DNA of 64,000 nt from Ancylothrix sp036704045 (GCA_036704045.1 DATNQM010000037.1:396090-460089), one strand, 5' to 3'; counted from the first letter of the stretch, positions 1 through 9,172 are shown. Program-made: numbers and translations. The notes: generated by a model not told the origin, from the letters alone.

Positions 1-1
1 T

Positions 2-664
2 ATTGTTACCTTGGCGGCCTTAGTTAATGCTTTAAAGGTTGTCAAAAAGGCGATGTCTGAAGTTCGGATTGTGATTAATGGTGCCGGTGCTGCGGGCATT
101 GCCATTGCACGTTTATTGCATAAAGCAGGGGCAGAGAAAATTGTAATTTGCGATTCTAAAGGGATTTTGTCGAAGGGCCGGTCTGACCTGAATGCAGAAA
201 AACTGTCATTTGCTGTAAAACAATCTGGGTTGCTGGCGGATGCCCTAAAAGACAGTGATGTGTTTATTGGGGTGAGTGCACCTGGGGTTTTGACACCAGA
301 GATGGTACGCTCTATGGCAAAAGACCGCATTGTTTTTGCAATGGCTAATCCGATTCCTGAAATTCAGCCAGAGTTGGTGGCGACGGATGTAGCGGTGATG
401 GCTACTGGTCGCAGTGATTATGCCAACCAAATTAATAATGTTTTGGCGTTTCCTGGTTTGTTTCGTGGTGCTCTTGATTGTCGGGCTTCTACGTTGACAA
501 CAACAATGTATCTGGAAGCTGCTATGGCCATTGCTTCTTTGATTAATCCTTCGGAGTTACACCGCGAGTATATTGTGCCTTCTGTTTTTGATGAACGGGT
601 GGCTACTGCTGTGGCCGGTGCTGTTCAAAAGGCTGCTCGTACTGAAGGGGTAGCTCGATCCTAG
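2..664 (+). CDS. NAD(P)-dependent malic enzyme, C-terminal part (5' truncated by window edge)
   Basis: The reading frame is open from the first bases of the window, so only the C-terminal 220 or so residues are present. They form the NAD(P)-binding domain of malic enzyme, which oxidatively decarboxylates malate to pyruvate and CO2. Visible marks are the Rossmann glycine motif (INGAGAAGIAIARLL), the following acidic strand end (VICDSKG), the segment ANPIPEIQPE that is typical of malic enzymes, and the conserved GRSDYANQINNVLAFPGLFRG region ending in the usual helical tail. Coenzyme preference cannot be settled by eye. The gene stands alone, and the next gene downstream is convergent. The family call is very safe; only the start is missing. 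Confidence 0.93.
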   Translation: MVTLAALVNALKVVKKAMSEVRIVINGAGAAGIAIARLLHKAGAEKIVICDSKGILSKGRSDLNAEKLSFAVKQSGLLADALKDSDVFIGVSAPGVLTPEMVRSMAKDRIVFAMANPIPEIQPELVATDVAVMATGRSDYANQINNVLAFPGLFRGALDCRASTLTTTMYLEAAMAIASLINPSELHREYIVPSVFDERVATAVAGAVQKAARTEGVARS

Positions 665-692
665 TAATTTTCTCTCTGCCGGTAGGTTTGGG

Positions 693-722
693 TTAAGGGT
701 GGGTTTGGGGGCCCACCCCTAC
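693..722. repeat. GC-rich hairpin between convergent genes
   Basis: A GGGTGGG...CCCACCC inverted repeat with a short G-rich loop lies between the stop of the malic enzyme gene and the convergent MBL gene. It has no T-tract, so it is at best a weak or bidirectional transcription end signal. Confidence 0.35.
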
Positions 723-747
723 GAATCACCTAACCGGCCCAATAACC

Positions 748-1380
748 CTAGCCACCCACCGCGATCATTGACAAGCGTTCATAGGCGCGATCAATGATTT
801 TTTGACCGCGTAAATAGCCGGTGTTTGCACCAGGACAAATGTAATTGAGAGTTTCCCTTGTAAAACGGTTAAGGAGATTTTGGACATTTGCTACCTGTCT
901 GGGCCAATGAAAAGTTTTTGAAGTTTTTAGGGGCACAGGTTCGCCTTTTTGGTTGGGGATAATGTGCCGGCCGGTAAATAATACGCCGCCATTGCTGGTA
1001 TGGTACAAGCACGATGAACCCGGAGAGTGTCCGGGTGTCCAAATCAGTTTGGCAGTTTCGCTAAGGCTGTATTCGTGGCGGAAAGTGGTTGCTTTTGTTT
1101 CTGGCAAAAGGTAGGCTTCTTGTTCAGAGATAATGATTTCACATCCGAGGATTTGGCTGAGTTTTTCTGCTTTGCCTATGGCTCCTCGGTGGGTAATGAA
1201 TAGCCATTTCACTCCGCCTTGTTGTTGCAAAAATTCGAGGTTGGTGTCATCTAGGGCGGGACAGTCTATGAGGATGTTACTTGTATTTTCTACAATAAGA
1301 TAGGCTGTTGCTCCCAAGGTGTCCCTATTGGGTGAAAATGCAAAAAGGGTATCAAGGACGGCCTGTGGTTGCTTGGACAT
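748..1380 (-). CDS. Metallo-beta-lactamase-fold protein with degenerate metal site
   Basis: This 210-residue protein has the order and spacing of an MBL-fold hydrolase: an early strand pair ending near NILIDCPA, a THxxx loop at 63-69, TPGHSPGSS at 116-123, and an LFTG strand at 134-137. Most metal ligands are lost. The HxHxDH motif reads H64-R-G66-A-I68-G69, keeping only the first His, and the Asp normally following LFTG is Arg138. His118 in TPGH remains. A normal di-metal hydrolase activity is therefore unlikely, and the protein may be a binding or scaffold relative. The start is ATG at 1380, only 3 nt from the start codon of the divergent S2P-like gene, which suggests joint regulation. Substrate unknown. 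Confidence 0.85.
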   Translation of the reverse strand: MSKQPQAVLDTLFAFSPNRDTLGATAYLIVENTSNILIDCPALDDTNLEFLQQQGGVKWLFITHRGAIGKAEKLSQILGCEIIISEQEAYLLPETKATTFRHEYSLSETAKLIWTPGHSPGSSCLYHTSNGGVLFTGRHIIPNQKGEPVPLKTSKTFHWPRQVANVQNLLNRFTRETLNYICPGANTGYLRGQKIIDRAYERLSMIAVGG

Positions 1381-1383
1381 AGC

Positions 1384-2862
1384 ATGATTTTCTCTTTAAT
1401 CCTGGTTTTAGGACTGCTCACTTATTTTATTTTGCAGCGGACGGTGGCGCCTGTGACGGCTACGCCGATTTGGCTTTTGTGGTTGGTAATGATGACTCCG
1501 GCTTTTTTGTGGAGTGCTTGGGTTTTGGTGTACGGTGAAAATAGGCCCATTCCGCCGTTGCTGATGGTGTTGCCTTTTTTGCTTTGTCCTTCTATTTATT
1601 TATGGTTGGTTCAGAGGGGCCGGTTGCCAGAAACTCGTTCCGCAACATCGGATGAGTCTAGTTTAGAAAATAGCACTGAAACAACTGCTGAACCTACTGT
1701 TCCTTTGCGTCCCATTTCTCAAGCTGAAGAAACGCAGTTAAGAGAATGTTTTCCTTGGTCTGTTTATTTTTTACAAAATCTTGAATATCGGCCTCAAGCA
1801 GTCATTTGTTGGGGTCATTTACGCAGTAGCCCGGAAGAAGCTTACAGGGTTATTTGTGAAAATATTAAAAAGATATTTGGCGACCGTTTTTTATTGGTTT
1901 TTCGAGAAAATTTGAGTGGTAAACCGTTTTTTGCTTTGGTTCCTAATCCTTATCAAGAATCGGCTGAAGAAAGTTCGGTGCCTTTAAACCGTCCTGTTTT
2001 GGCTTTGGGATTGTTTTTAGTTTCTTTGTTTACCACAACGGTTGTAGGTGCACAAATGGCTGGTGTATCTCCGAAAGTTGATGAACCGTTAAAAGTTGAA
2101 AGTTTGCTTTTAGGATTGCCCTATGCTTTGGGGTTGATGGGTGTTTTTGGAATTTATTCAATTTCACGTTTCTTTGTGGCGCGGCACTATAAGTTAAGTT
2201 CCACTTTGCCCTATTTTATTCCGATTCCTTTCTTTTTAGGAACTTTGGGGGCTTTTATTTCCATTCGTTCTCCTGTTCCTCATCGTAAGGCTTTGTTTGA
2301 TTTGAGTGTTTCTGGGCCGGTTTTAAGTTTGTTGTTGAGTTTACCTTTACTTTTATGGGGGTTAAATCATTCTCAAGTTGTGCCTTTAAAGTCGGATGTG
2401 GGTTTGTTTAATTTTTCTCAAGTTAATCCTCGTTTTTCTTTGTTGTTTGCTATTTTAAGTAAGTTAGTTTTGGGGGCTTCTTTAACTGCGAATAAGGCTA
2501 TTGATTTGCATCCTGTTGGTGTTGCCGGTTATGTCGGTTTGGTGATTACGGCGTTTTATTTGATGCCGGTTGGTCAATTGGATGGTGGGCATATTGTTCA
2601 TGCCATGTTTGGGCATCGAACTGCTGCTATTATTGGTCAATTTTCTCGCTTTTTGTTGTTGATTTTGTCCATTGCTCAAAGAGAGTTGTTATTATGGGCT
2701 TTGTTATTATTTTTGATTCCTGTTCGCGATGAACCGGCCCTTAATGATGTGACAGAATTAGATAATAAGCGCGATTTTTTGGGTCTGTTAGTGTTAGGCT
2801 TGTTACTTTTGATAATTTTGCCGATGCCTAACTTTTTATCAAAAGCTTTGAATTTTTCTTGA
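1384..2862 (+). CDS. Site-2 protease family membrane protein lacking HExxH (EGY3-like pseudoprotease)
   Basis: A polytopic membrane protein of 492 residues with the architecture of cyanobacterial/plastid EGY-type site-2 proteases: two N-terminal TM helices, a soluble insert (about 85-200), then the M50 membrane core. The LMPVGQLDGGH motif that supplies the third zinc ligand is intact. The catalytic HExxH helix, which should precede FFVARHYK, reads Y258-S-I-S-R262, so both His ligands and the Glu base are gone. Arabidopsis EGY3 is a known family member lacking this motif. The open frame extends 15 nt upstream to a TTG, but ATG at 1384 gives the family-typical N-terminus. Likely a regulatory or chaperone-like membrane protein. 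Confidence 0.88.
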   Translation: MIFSLILVLGLLTYFILQRTVAPVTATPIWLLWLVMMTPAFLWSAWVLVYGENRPIPPLLMVLPFLLCPSIYLWLVQRGRLPETRSATSDESSLENSTETTAEPTVPLRPISQAEETQLRECFPWSVYFLQNLEYRPQAVICWGHLRSSPEEAYRVICENIKKIFGDRFLLVFRENLSGKPFFALVPNPYQESAEESSVPLNRPVLALGLFLVSLFTTTVVGAQMAGVSPKVDEPLKVESLLLGLPYALGLMGVFGIYSISRFFVARHYKLSSTLPYFIPIPFFLGTLGAFISIRSPVPHRKALFDLSVSGPVLSLLLSLPLLLWGLNHSQVVPLKSDVGLFNFSQVNPRFSLLFAILSKLVLGASLTANKAIDLHPVGVAGYVGLVITAFYLMPVGQLDGGHIVHAMFGHRTAAIIGQFSRFLLLILSIAQRELLLWALLLFLIPVRDEPALNDVTELDNKRDFLGLLVLGLLLLIILPMPNFLSKALNFS

Positions 2863-2947
2863 TAGTAAATAAGTTTTATTGTTTTGATAATTCAAGGAAA
2901 AATTGGCAAAAATAAAATTGGATTTTTTTTGAGGAATAAAAAATAAA

Positions 2948-4273
2948 ATGAGTGAGAAAAAACCGATTAAGGTTATTGGTGGTGGGTTGGCTGGAACAGA
3001 GGCTGCGTGGCAAATTGCACGGGCTGGGCTGCCGGTGATTTTGTATGAAATGCGGCCCAATTTTTTAAGTCCAGCCCATCATACAAGTGAGTTGGCAGAG
3101 TTGGTTTGTAGTAATTCTTTTGGGGCAAAAGCAACGGATCGTGCTGCCGGTTTGCTCCATGAAGAATTGCGCCGGTTGGGTTCTATTATTATTGGTAAGG
3201 CTGATGATCATTCGGTGCCGGCTGGGGGTGCGTTGGCGGTAGATAGAGGGGTTTTTAGTAAAGATTTAACGGAAACTTTGGCGAATCATCCTTTAATTGA
3301 ATTGCGGCGCGAGGAGGTTCGTTCTATTCCCGAAGATGATATTGTGGTGTTAACAACCGGCCCCCTAACAAGCCATGATTTAGCTGAAGATTTACGGGCT
3401 TTTACCGGCATGGAATATATGAGTTTTTTTGATGCCGCTAGTCCAATTGTTGTTGGGGAATCAATTAATTTTGATGTAGCTTTTCGCGCTTCTCGTTATG
3501 ATAAAGGCGATGCAGATTATATTAATTGCCCCATGAATAAGGAGCAATATCTGCATTTTTGGCAGGAAATATGCAAAGCTGAACAAGCAGAATTAAAAGA
3601 CTTTGAACGGGAAACAGCTAAGTTTTTTGAGGCTTGTTTGCCTATTGAAGAAATGGCAAAACGCGGTGAGGATACTATGCGTTATGGCCCCCTTAAGCCG
3701 GTGGGTTTAACGGATGAACGTACGGGTGAACGTTCCTATGCGGTTGTACAATTAAGACAGGAAGATAAGGCCGGTCAACTTTGGAATATGGTAGGATTTC
3801 AAACTAATTTACGTTGGGGTGAACAAAAGCGGGTTTTTAGTTTGATTCCGGGGTTAGAAAATGCGGAGTTTGTAAGGATGGGTGTGATGCACCGGAATAC
3901 TTTTATTAATGCCCCAGAATTGCTTTTTTCGACTCTTCAATTTAAAAAGAAACCAACAATTTTAGCAGCCGGTCAATTAACGGGTACGGAGGGTTATACT
4001 GCTGCTGCTGCGGGGGGTTGGTTGGCGGGTACAAATGCTGCTCGCATTGCTTTGGGTAAGGAGGTTTTACAGTTGCCGGTAACGACTATGATGGGGTCAT
4101 TATTTGAGTTTATTAGTTCGGCTTCTGTGAAGCATTTTCAACCGATGCCTCCTAATTTTGGAATTTTGCCAGAGTTGGGGGTCAAAATTCGCAATAAACA
4201 AGAACGTTATGGTGCCTATCGAGATCGTTCTTTGGGGGATCTTGATAAGTGGCAAGCTGATGTGGTTGGTTAA
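2948..4273 (+). CDS. trmFO: Methylenetetrahydrofolate-tRNA-(uracil-54-C5)-methyltransferase, FAD-dependent
   Basis: TrmFO makes ribothymidine at position 54 of the tRNA T-loop using methylene-THF and FAD. The 441-residue protein begins with the FAD-binding VIGGGLAGTEAAWQIA motif and carries the family signatures CSNSFGA, AGGALAVDR, YINCPMNKEQY and RYGPLKPVG, plus a C-terminal FAD contact region around LAAGQLTGTEGYTAAAAGGW. Length is normal. A GAGGA Shine-Dalgarno stands about 13 nt before ATG. It lies 85 nt after the S2P-like gene on the same strand and shortly before a tRNA gene. Confidence 0.97.
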   Translation: MSEKKPIKVIGGGLAGTEAAWQIARAGLPVILYEMRPNFLSPAHHTSELAELVCSNSFGAKATDRAAGLLHEELRRLGSIIIGKADDHSVPAGGALAVDRGVFSKDLTETLANHPLIELRREEVRSIPEDDIVVLTTGPLTSHDLAEDLRAFTGMEYMSFFDAASPIVVGESINFDVAFRASRYDKGDADYINCPMNKEQYLHFWQEICKAEQAELKDFERETAKFFEACLPIEEMAKRGEDTMRYGPLKPVGLTDERTGERSYAVVQLRQEDKAGQLWNMVGFQTNLRWGEQKRVFSLIPGLENAEFVRMGVMHRNTFINAPELLFSTLQFKKKPTILAAGQLTGTEGYTAAAAGGWLAGTNAARIALGKEVLQLPVTTMMGSLFEFISSASVKHFQPMPPNFGILPELGVKIRNKQERYGAYRDRSLGDLDKWQADVVG

Positions 4274-4429
4274 ATTAGACAGTTAAATTAGAGGCTTTTG
4301 GCTATCCCCACCGGCCTCTAAGCCTTCTATTTGACAAAACCAAAAATTTGATGTAAGATGATAAAATTACAAAAACCCAAGCGCAAGTTTGCTCGCAAAA
4401 AAAATATGTGCTATGGTTAAAGTAATTGT

Positions 4430-4502
4430 GGGTGTGTAGCTCAGTGGATAGAGCATCAGATTCCGGTTCTGAGGGTCGGGGGTTCAAATCCCTCCATACT
4501 CG
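4430..4502 (+). tRNA. tRNA-Arg (anticodon CCG)
   Basis: A complete cloverleaf can be drawn: acceptor 4430-4436 with 4495-4501 (two G-U pairs), D-stem GCTC/GAGC, anticodon stem TCAGA/TCTGA (4456-4460, 4468-4472) with loop TTCCGGT giving anticodon CCG, a five-base variable loop, and T-arm GGGGG-TTCAAAT-CCCTC. The discriminator is G4502. The 3' CCA is not encoded. CCG reads the arginine codon CGG. Confidence 0.95.
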
Positions 4503-4514
4503 TTAAAGTTTTAT

Positions 4515-4550
4515 AACCTCGGTTTCCTAGAGAGACTGAGGTTTTGTTTT
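4515..4550 (+). terminator. Rho-independent terminator of tRNA-Arg
   Basis: AACCTCGGT (4515-4523) pairs with ACTGAGGTT (4535-4543) over 9 bp with one G-U pair, followed by TTGTTTT. It sits 12 nt after the tRNA. The 4551-4764 stretch beyond it is AT-rich with nothing recognisable. Confidence 0.8.
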
Positions 4551-4764
4551 AGGATTGTAGGTTTTTAAAAACTATTAATTTGGGGGTTTGTGTTGAGCCG
4601 GTGTAATCACATTAAACTTATATTAGATATTTCCTAAAGCCATAATTTTTGCCTTCCTAATAAACGTAAGTTTAAATAGAATAAATCAGAAATAATAGGA
4701 TACTTACTTGCTATTTCAACATTTATTTTTATAATAAACAATATTTATTTTAGAAGATAAAAAA

Positions 4765-6348
4765 TTAATTACAAGCAAAAATAACTGACTGATTTCTTCC
4801 TTGTTGCTTAGCCACATAAAGTGCCCGATCTGCTTGAGAAATCAAAATTGCCGGTGAAGTTTCCACACTAGGAATTAAACAACCAATACCCAAACTAATA
4901 GTAACCAAATCACTCACATCCGAAGCCTCGTGAACAATGCCTAAACTTTTAATTACAAAATGAATTCTACTTGCCACATAAATCGCCCCCTCTTCATCCG
5001 TATTGGGCAAAATAACCACAAACTCTTCCCCACCATAACGAGCCACCAAATCCCCCTGTCTGTAGATCGAATTTTGTACAGCCCCAGCAAGTTTCATCAA
5101 ACAATTATCACCCTGTTGATGCCCATACAAATCATTATAACGCTTAAAATAATCAATATCAAACAACAACAAAGATAACGGTTTTTGTTCTTGGTAAAGT
5201 CGCTGCCATTCTTGATCCAAACGCTCATTAAAACAACGACGATTAGCAATTTGAGTCAAGCCGTCAATATTCACCAACTTTTCTAACATTTGTGTAGCAC
5301 TTGCTAACTCTTGATTAGAAACTTCCAGTTTTTGGTTCATATCCCTTAACCTAGCCTCGGCTTGTTGACGTTCTGCCAACTCTTTTTGCAACTTTTCAAA
5401 AAGATTAACTTGCTGAATTGCTATTGATAGCTGAAGAGCAATTTGTTTAATAAAATCTATTTCAATTTCTTGCCAATGTCGAGGTTCAGAACATTGATGA
5501 ATATATAACAAACCCCACAACTCATCAACTCCATTTAGCAACGGTACTACCAAATTTGCCCTAATTTGTAGTTTTGCTAAAAAAACCCGATGACAGTCTG
5601 TAAGTTCCGCCGTTTCGACATCATCTACCGCTTGAATTCGCCCTTGCTGATAAGAACGAGCATACCTTTCGCCAAAGCAATGATCGTGAACTTTAATACC
5701 TAGATTACAATTAACTCCCTTAACAACAGATTCGGCAACAAATTCTCCATCATTATAAAACCCCGTTGGATAAAACTTAAAAATTCCAACCCGTTCAGAA
5801 TTAATTAACTGAAGAATTTGCTCCGATGTCATGGTAAAAACTTTAGACAAATCAAGAAATTGATAAATCAGTTGGGTAACTTCTTTTAATAAAATTGCTT
5901 TTTGATACTGCTGTCTAAGCTGTATTTCCACTTGTTGTTGAGAACAAATTGCGCTTTCTGCCGCTTTTTTGGCCTTCAAAAGTTCATCTTCATACTGAAT
6001 ACGCTGGTGAATAGGAATAAAAATACAATTATTAACCCAGGTTTCTGCCTTTTTTTGGCGTCCTGCATTAACAAGAATTGGTACATCTATTCCTTGCTTT
6101 GATCGCAATGAAAAATATATTTCCTCTGCCTTACCGTGTAACTTAAGCAAAGGAAAAAAATGCGTTTGATAAAAAATGCGACTGGCAATTGGTAGAATTG
6201 TTTCTATCTTCCGTCCGCTTAAATTATCAAATTCATATCCAAGTAATTCCAGCAGCGTCGCGTTGACCATCACGATAGTGCCATCGTCAGTAAACGAGAG
6301 AAAGCCACAAGGAGCAGAGTTAAGTAGCTCGTCTATCTGGTCGGTCAT
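4765..6348 (-). CDS. PAS-GAF-GGDEF diguanylate cyclase
   Basis: A 527-residue soluble sensor that should make cyclic di-GMP from two GTP. Domains in order: N-terminal PAS (about 1-120, with the RIFYQTHFFPLLKL segment typical of PAS domains in RsbP-like phosphatases), a short coil, GAF (about 150-320), a coiled coil (about 320-360), and GGDEF (about 362-525). The active-site signature is GGEEF (439-443). The product-inhibition I-site RxxD is present as R430-Q-G-D433, so feedback control is expected. It starts 30 nt after the stop of the RsbQ-like hydrolase gene on the same strand, so the two are probably co-transcribed. This suggests that the PAS domain receives the hydrolase's signal (inference). 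Confidence 0.93.
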   Translation of the reverse strand: MTDQIDELLNSAPCGFLSFTDDGTIVMVNATLLELLGYEFDNLSGRKIETILPIASRIFYQTHFFPLLKLHGKAEEIYFSLRSKQGIDVPILVNAGRQKKAETWVNNCIFIPIHQRIQYEDELLKAKKAAESAICSQQQVEIQLRQQYQKAILLKEVTQLIYQFLDLSKVFTMTSEQILQLINSERVGIFKFYPTGFYNDGEFVAESVVKGVNCNLGIKVHDHCFGERYARSYQQGRIQAVDDVETAELTDCHRVFLAKLQIRANLVVPLLNGVDELWGLLYIHQCSEPRHWQEIEIDFIKQIALQLSIAIQQVNLFEKLQKELAERQQAEARLRDMNQKLEVSNQELASATQMLEKLVNIDGLTQIANRRCFNERLDQEWQRLYQEQKPLSLLLFDIDYFKRYNDLYGHQQGDNCLMKLAGAVQNSIYRQGDLVARYGGEEFVVILPNTDEEGAIYVASRIHFVIKSLGIVHEASDVSDLVTISLGIGCLIPSVETSPAILISQADRALYVAKQQGRNQSVIFACN

Positions 6349-6378
6349 ATTTATAATGCCCTAGCGCTTTGCCAATTT

Positions 6379-7194
6379 TTAGGCAATATGAGCAGCGCTT
6401 AAATACTCTTTAATAAGATAAATAGTTTCTTCTGGATGACTAATATGAGGACAGTGTCCTGTTGCCTTCATTAATTTGAGGGTACTTTTAGGTAAGTGCC
6501 GGTGTAGATATTCTCCGACTTCAACCGGCGCAATCATATCTTCAGCACATTGCAAAATTAGAGAAGGTATTTTAACGTTGGGTAAATCATGGCGGTTATC
6601 TGAATAAAAAGTTACTTCAGCAAAGCGACTGGCAATCACGGGATCAGTGGAACAAAAACTTGCCTCAAGTTCACGAGTTAATTCAGGCTGATCAGGATTT
6701 TGCATCACCATAGGTGCTAAAAAACTTGCCCAACCAATGAAATTTTTTTCCATGATATCCAGCAAGCCCTCAACGTCTGATCTTTCAAAGCCTCCGATAT
6801 AGTCGGGGGGGTGATTGATATAGCAGGGTGAAGGGCTAACCAGAATAAGGCGCTCGAAAAAATGAGGCGCTTTGATGGAGGATAAAATGCCAATGACGCT
6901 ACTTACAGAATGCCCAACAAAGATGACATTTTTTAATGCCAATGCTTCACAAATATCGAGGATATCTTGGGCATAGCCAGTTAGGTTGCTATAGCGGTCG
7001 GGGCTGTAGGCATCCAGATCAGATTTTCCTGATCCTACATAGTCAAATAAAACGATTTTATAGTCGTTGAGGAAGGCCGGCGTTATGAAACGCCACATAT
7101 TTTGATCGCATCCGAAGCCATGCGCTAAAAGCATGACCTGTGTGCCATGTCCCAAGACGGTGACATTGTTTCGTAGGAGAACGTTTTGAGCCAT
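6379..7194 (-). CDS. RsbQ/KAI2-family alpha/beta hydrolase
   Basis: A 271-residue alpha/beta hydrolase of the RsbQ-KAI2-D14 group. The oxyanion region is LLAHGFGCDQNMW. The nucleophile elbow is GHS96VS, with Asp219 (CAED) and His247 (ATGH); these are the residue numbers I recall for the catalytic triad of Bacillus RsbQ. Bacillus RsbQ feeds a hydrophobic signal to the PAS domain of the phosphatase RsbP. In plants the relatives are karrikin and strigolactone receptors. Here the partner position is taken by a PAS-GAF-GGDEF protein 30 nt downstream. The start is ATG 7194. The natural ligand is unknown. Confidence 0.9.
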   Translation of the reverse strand: MAQNVLLRNNVTVLGHGTQVMLLAHGFGCDQNMWRFITPAFLNDYKIVLFDYVGSGKSDLDAYSPDRYSNLTGYAQDILDICEALALKNVIFVGHSVSSVIGILSSIKAPHFFERLILVSPSPCYINHPPDYIGGFERSDVEGLLDIMEKNFIGWASFLAPMVMQNPDQPELTRELEASFCSTDPVIASRFAEVTFYSDNRHDLPNVKIPSLILQCAEDMIAPVEVGEYLHRHLPKSTLKLMKATGHCPHISHPEETIYLIKEYLSAAHIA

Positions 7195-7606
7195 TTTGTA
7201 AACAGGAACACAATATAGTATTTATTGTACGAGTAAAATTGTGCCGGCTTACAGCTATCGAACCCTACAAGTATGGGAGATTTCCTGGTTACTCATCATT
7301 AAGGATCAGCGGATTTAAGGTTTCCTGCCTTTTTAGAGGAAAGTATTTTTCTTGGGTTTTGATGGTTTTATAGAGTTTTACAAAGGCTAAATTTATTGTT
7401 ATGCGCTTACTTTTTTGAATGTTTGTAGGTTGGTTTGCACTATTATTTAATCCAATTTAAAGAAGTGAGCCATACTTTTGCTTAACGAGACTATAGAACG
7501 TGCATTTCCTACTAATAGCATATTTTTTGAGTTTAGAAACCTGATTTTTAATCGGCTTTCTATTTATTATTTTCTACTATTTTGTTCTGTTAAGAAATTA
7601 AAATTT
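7195..7606. other. Intergenic region between kaiC and the RsbQ-like gene
   Basis: About 410 AT-rich bases separate kaiC from the RsbQ-like gene on the same strand. No convincing terminator hairpin or RNA was seen. The RsbQ-cyclase promoter is expected within the 60 bases next to 7194. A 72-codon frame on the plus strand that enters kaiC has no protein-like composition and was not called. Confidence 0.4.
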
Positions 7607-9172
7607 CTACAATTCTTCGTCTGCTTTTTTACCTTTAACGCCTTTAACAATTCGGGAAAGTTCGCTTTTTTCATCGACAACAATACGGGAGGGTGAACCA
7701 CTGATAATGCGTTCATAGTTACGGAAAGAGTCTTTAATTTCGGGGCCGTTTTCTGTAATTGTGTATTCACGAATGCCTTTATCATGTCGGGAACCACGCA
7801 TTTTAAATACGTTGATTGCCCGTGCCATTTCACCACGAATTTCTACATATTGCAGCATCAAAATAGTGTCTGTAATTGTAGAAATATGAGAATCTGTTAT
7901 GGAATGAGACCCCATAAATTGATCGGTGGTGTTGGTGAAAAAGCCGGTGATTTCTTCTTGTTTGGCATAGCCAGTTACACCAATCACAAATTGTCGGAAA
8001 GCATTGTTACTTACGCCTCTTTCGAGAGCAGAAAGCGAGTCGATGGCAATACGAGATGGTTTAAATTGGGTAAGTTCAGATTTAATGATTTGTAAGTGAT
8101 CTTCTAAGCCAGCAGATTCAGGATAAGCACAGATTATTTTTAATAGTCCGCTGCGTTCCATTTCTTCAAAATCAATGCCCCAAGAATAGGCATTTCTTAA
8201 TAGTTGAGCGCGGGATTCTTCGTAAGCAAATAATAAGGCTCTCTCGCCGTTTAAACAAGCATCTTGGATAAATTTGCTAACCAAAAGTGTTTTGCCTGTG
8301 CCGGTGGCGCCGGTGGCTAAAATAATGGAATCTTTGAAGAAACCACCGCCGCACATTTCGTCTAGGGTTTGAACTCCACTGGATACCCGGACATTTGATG
8401 AACGTTGAGTTAGTCTCATGGCACCAAGAGGGAAAATATTAATTCCATCATTGGTCATGGTAAAAGGATATTCTCCTTTCATGTGTGTGGTGCCGCGTAG
8501 TTTCAAAATTTCGATAGTCCGGCGCCGGCGTTCACCTTCAAGCACATTTCGCATAATTGCTACATTATCCGAGACAAATTCTTCCACCCCAAACCGCGCC
8601 ACCTGACCGTATTCTTCGACTCGTTCAGTGGTCATAATGGTGGTAACACCAACTTGTTTAAGACGAGCAACTAACCTAAATATTTCACGGCGAACTACCG
8701 ACGCTGCATCATATTGCTGAAATACTGCTGTTACTGAGTCAATAGAAACTCGCTTTGCCTTATATTTGCGGATAGCATATTGAATGCGTTCAATCAAAGC
8801 AGACAAATCAAAATTGCCTACCACATCTTGTCCTTCAGGATCGGGAGAAGCATCAAGAATAAATAATTTTCCTTGCTCGATTAACTTTTGTAGATCCCAA
8901 CCAAAACTAGAAGCATTTTTAATAATATCAGTAGGAGATTCTTCAAAGGTTACAAAAACGCCGGCTTCATCAAATAAAGTAATACCATTATAAAGAAATT
9001 GTACTGCTAATAAAGTTTTGCCGGTGCCAGAAGTCCCGCTGACGAGGGTGGTTCTTCCCACCGGCAGTCCCCCATGACTGATATCATCAAAGCCTTCGAT
9101 CATCGTGCGAATTTTTGGGACTCCTACGGGTTGCCAGGTTATGGCGTTTCCGCTTTTCTCGCCTTCTATCAT
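7607..9172 (-). CDS. kaiC: Circadian clock ATPase/autokinase KaiC
   Basis: KaiC is the central clock protein, a hexamer with two RecA-like rings. The 521-residue product aligns by eye with Synechococcus KaiC almost without gaps, so its residue numbers can be used. The CI P-loop GTSGTGKT is at 46-53, the CII P-loop GATGTGKT follows, and the phosphosites Ser431 and Thr432 plus Thr426 are present in the ITDSHISTITDT segment. The open frame extends to a TTG at 9202, but ATG at 9172 gives the family length and is chosen. It is the last gene of kaiABC, 107 nt after kaiB. The C-terminal tail (after SELSRIV) is 2 residues longer than in Synechococcus. Confidence 0.98.
   Translation of the reverse strand: MIEGEKSGNAITWQPVGVPKIRTMIEGFDDISHGGLPVGRTTLVSGTSGTGKTLLAVQFLYNGITLFDEAGVFVTFEESPTDIIKNASSFGWDLQKLIEQGKLFILDASPDPEGQDVVGNFDLSALIERIQYAIRKYKAKRVSIDSVTAVFQQYDAASVVRREIFRLVARLKQVGVTTIMTTERVEEYGQVARFGVEEFVSDNVAIMRNVLEGERRRRTIEILKLRGTTHMKGEYPFTMTNDGINIFPLGAMRLTQRSSNVRVSSGVQTLDEMCGGGFFKDSIILATGATGTGKTLLVSKFIQDACLNGERALLFAYEESRAQLLRNAYSWGIDFEEMERSGLLKIICAYPESAGLEDHLQIIKSELTQFKPSRIAIDSLSALERGVSNNAFRQFVIGVTGYAKQEEITGFFTNTTDQFMGSHSITDSHISTITDTILMLQYVEIRGEMARAINVFKMRGSRHDKGIREYTITENGPEIKDSFRNYERIISGSPSRIVVDEKSELSRIVKGVKGKKADEEL

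Noticed and set aside
4302..4487. 61-codon minus-strand frame over the tRNA gene
   Set aside because: It is antisense to a well-folded tRNA-Arg, and its composition is not protein-like.
7478..7696. 72-codon plus-strand frame entering the 3' end of kaiC
   Set aside because: Phe/Asn-rich product of AT-rich DNA, no Shine-Dalgarno, and half of it antisense to conserved kaiC.
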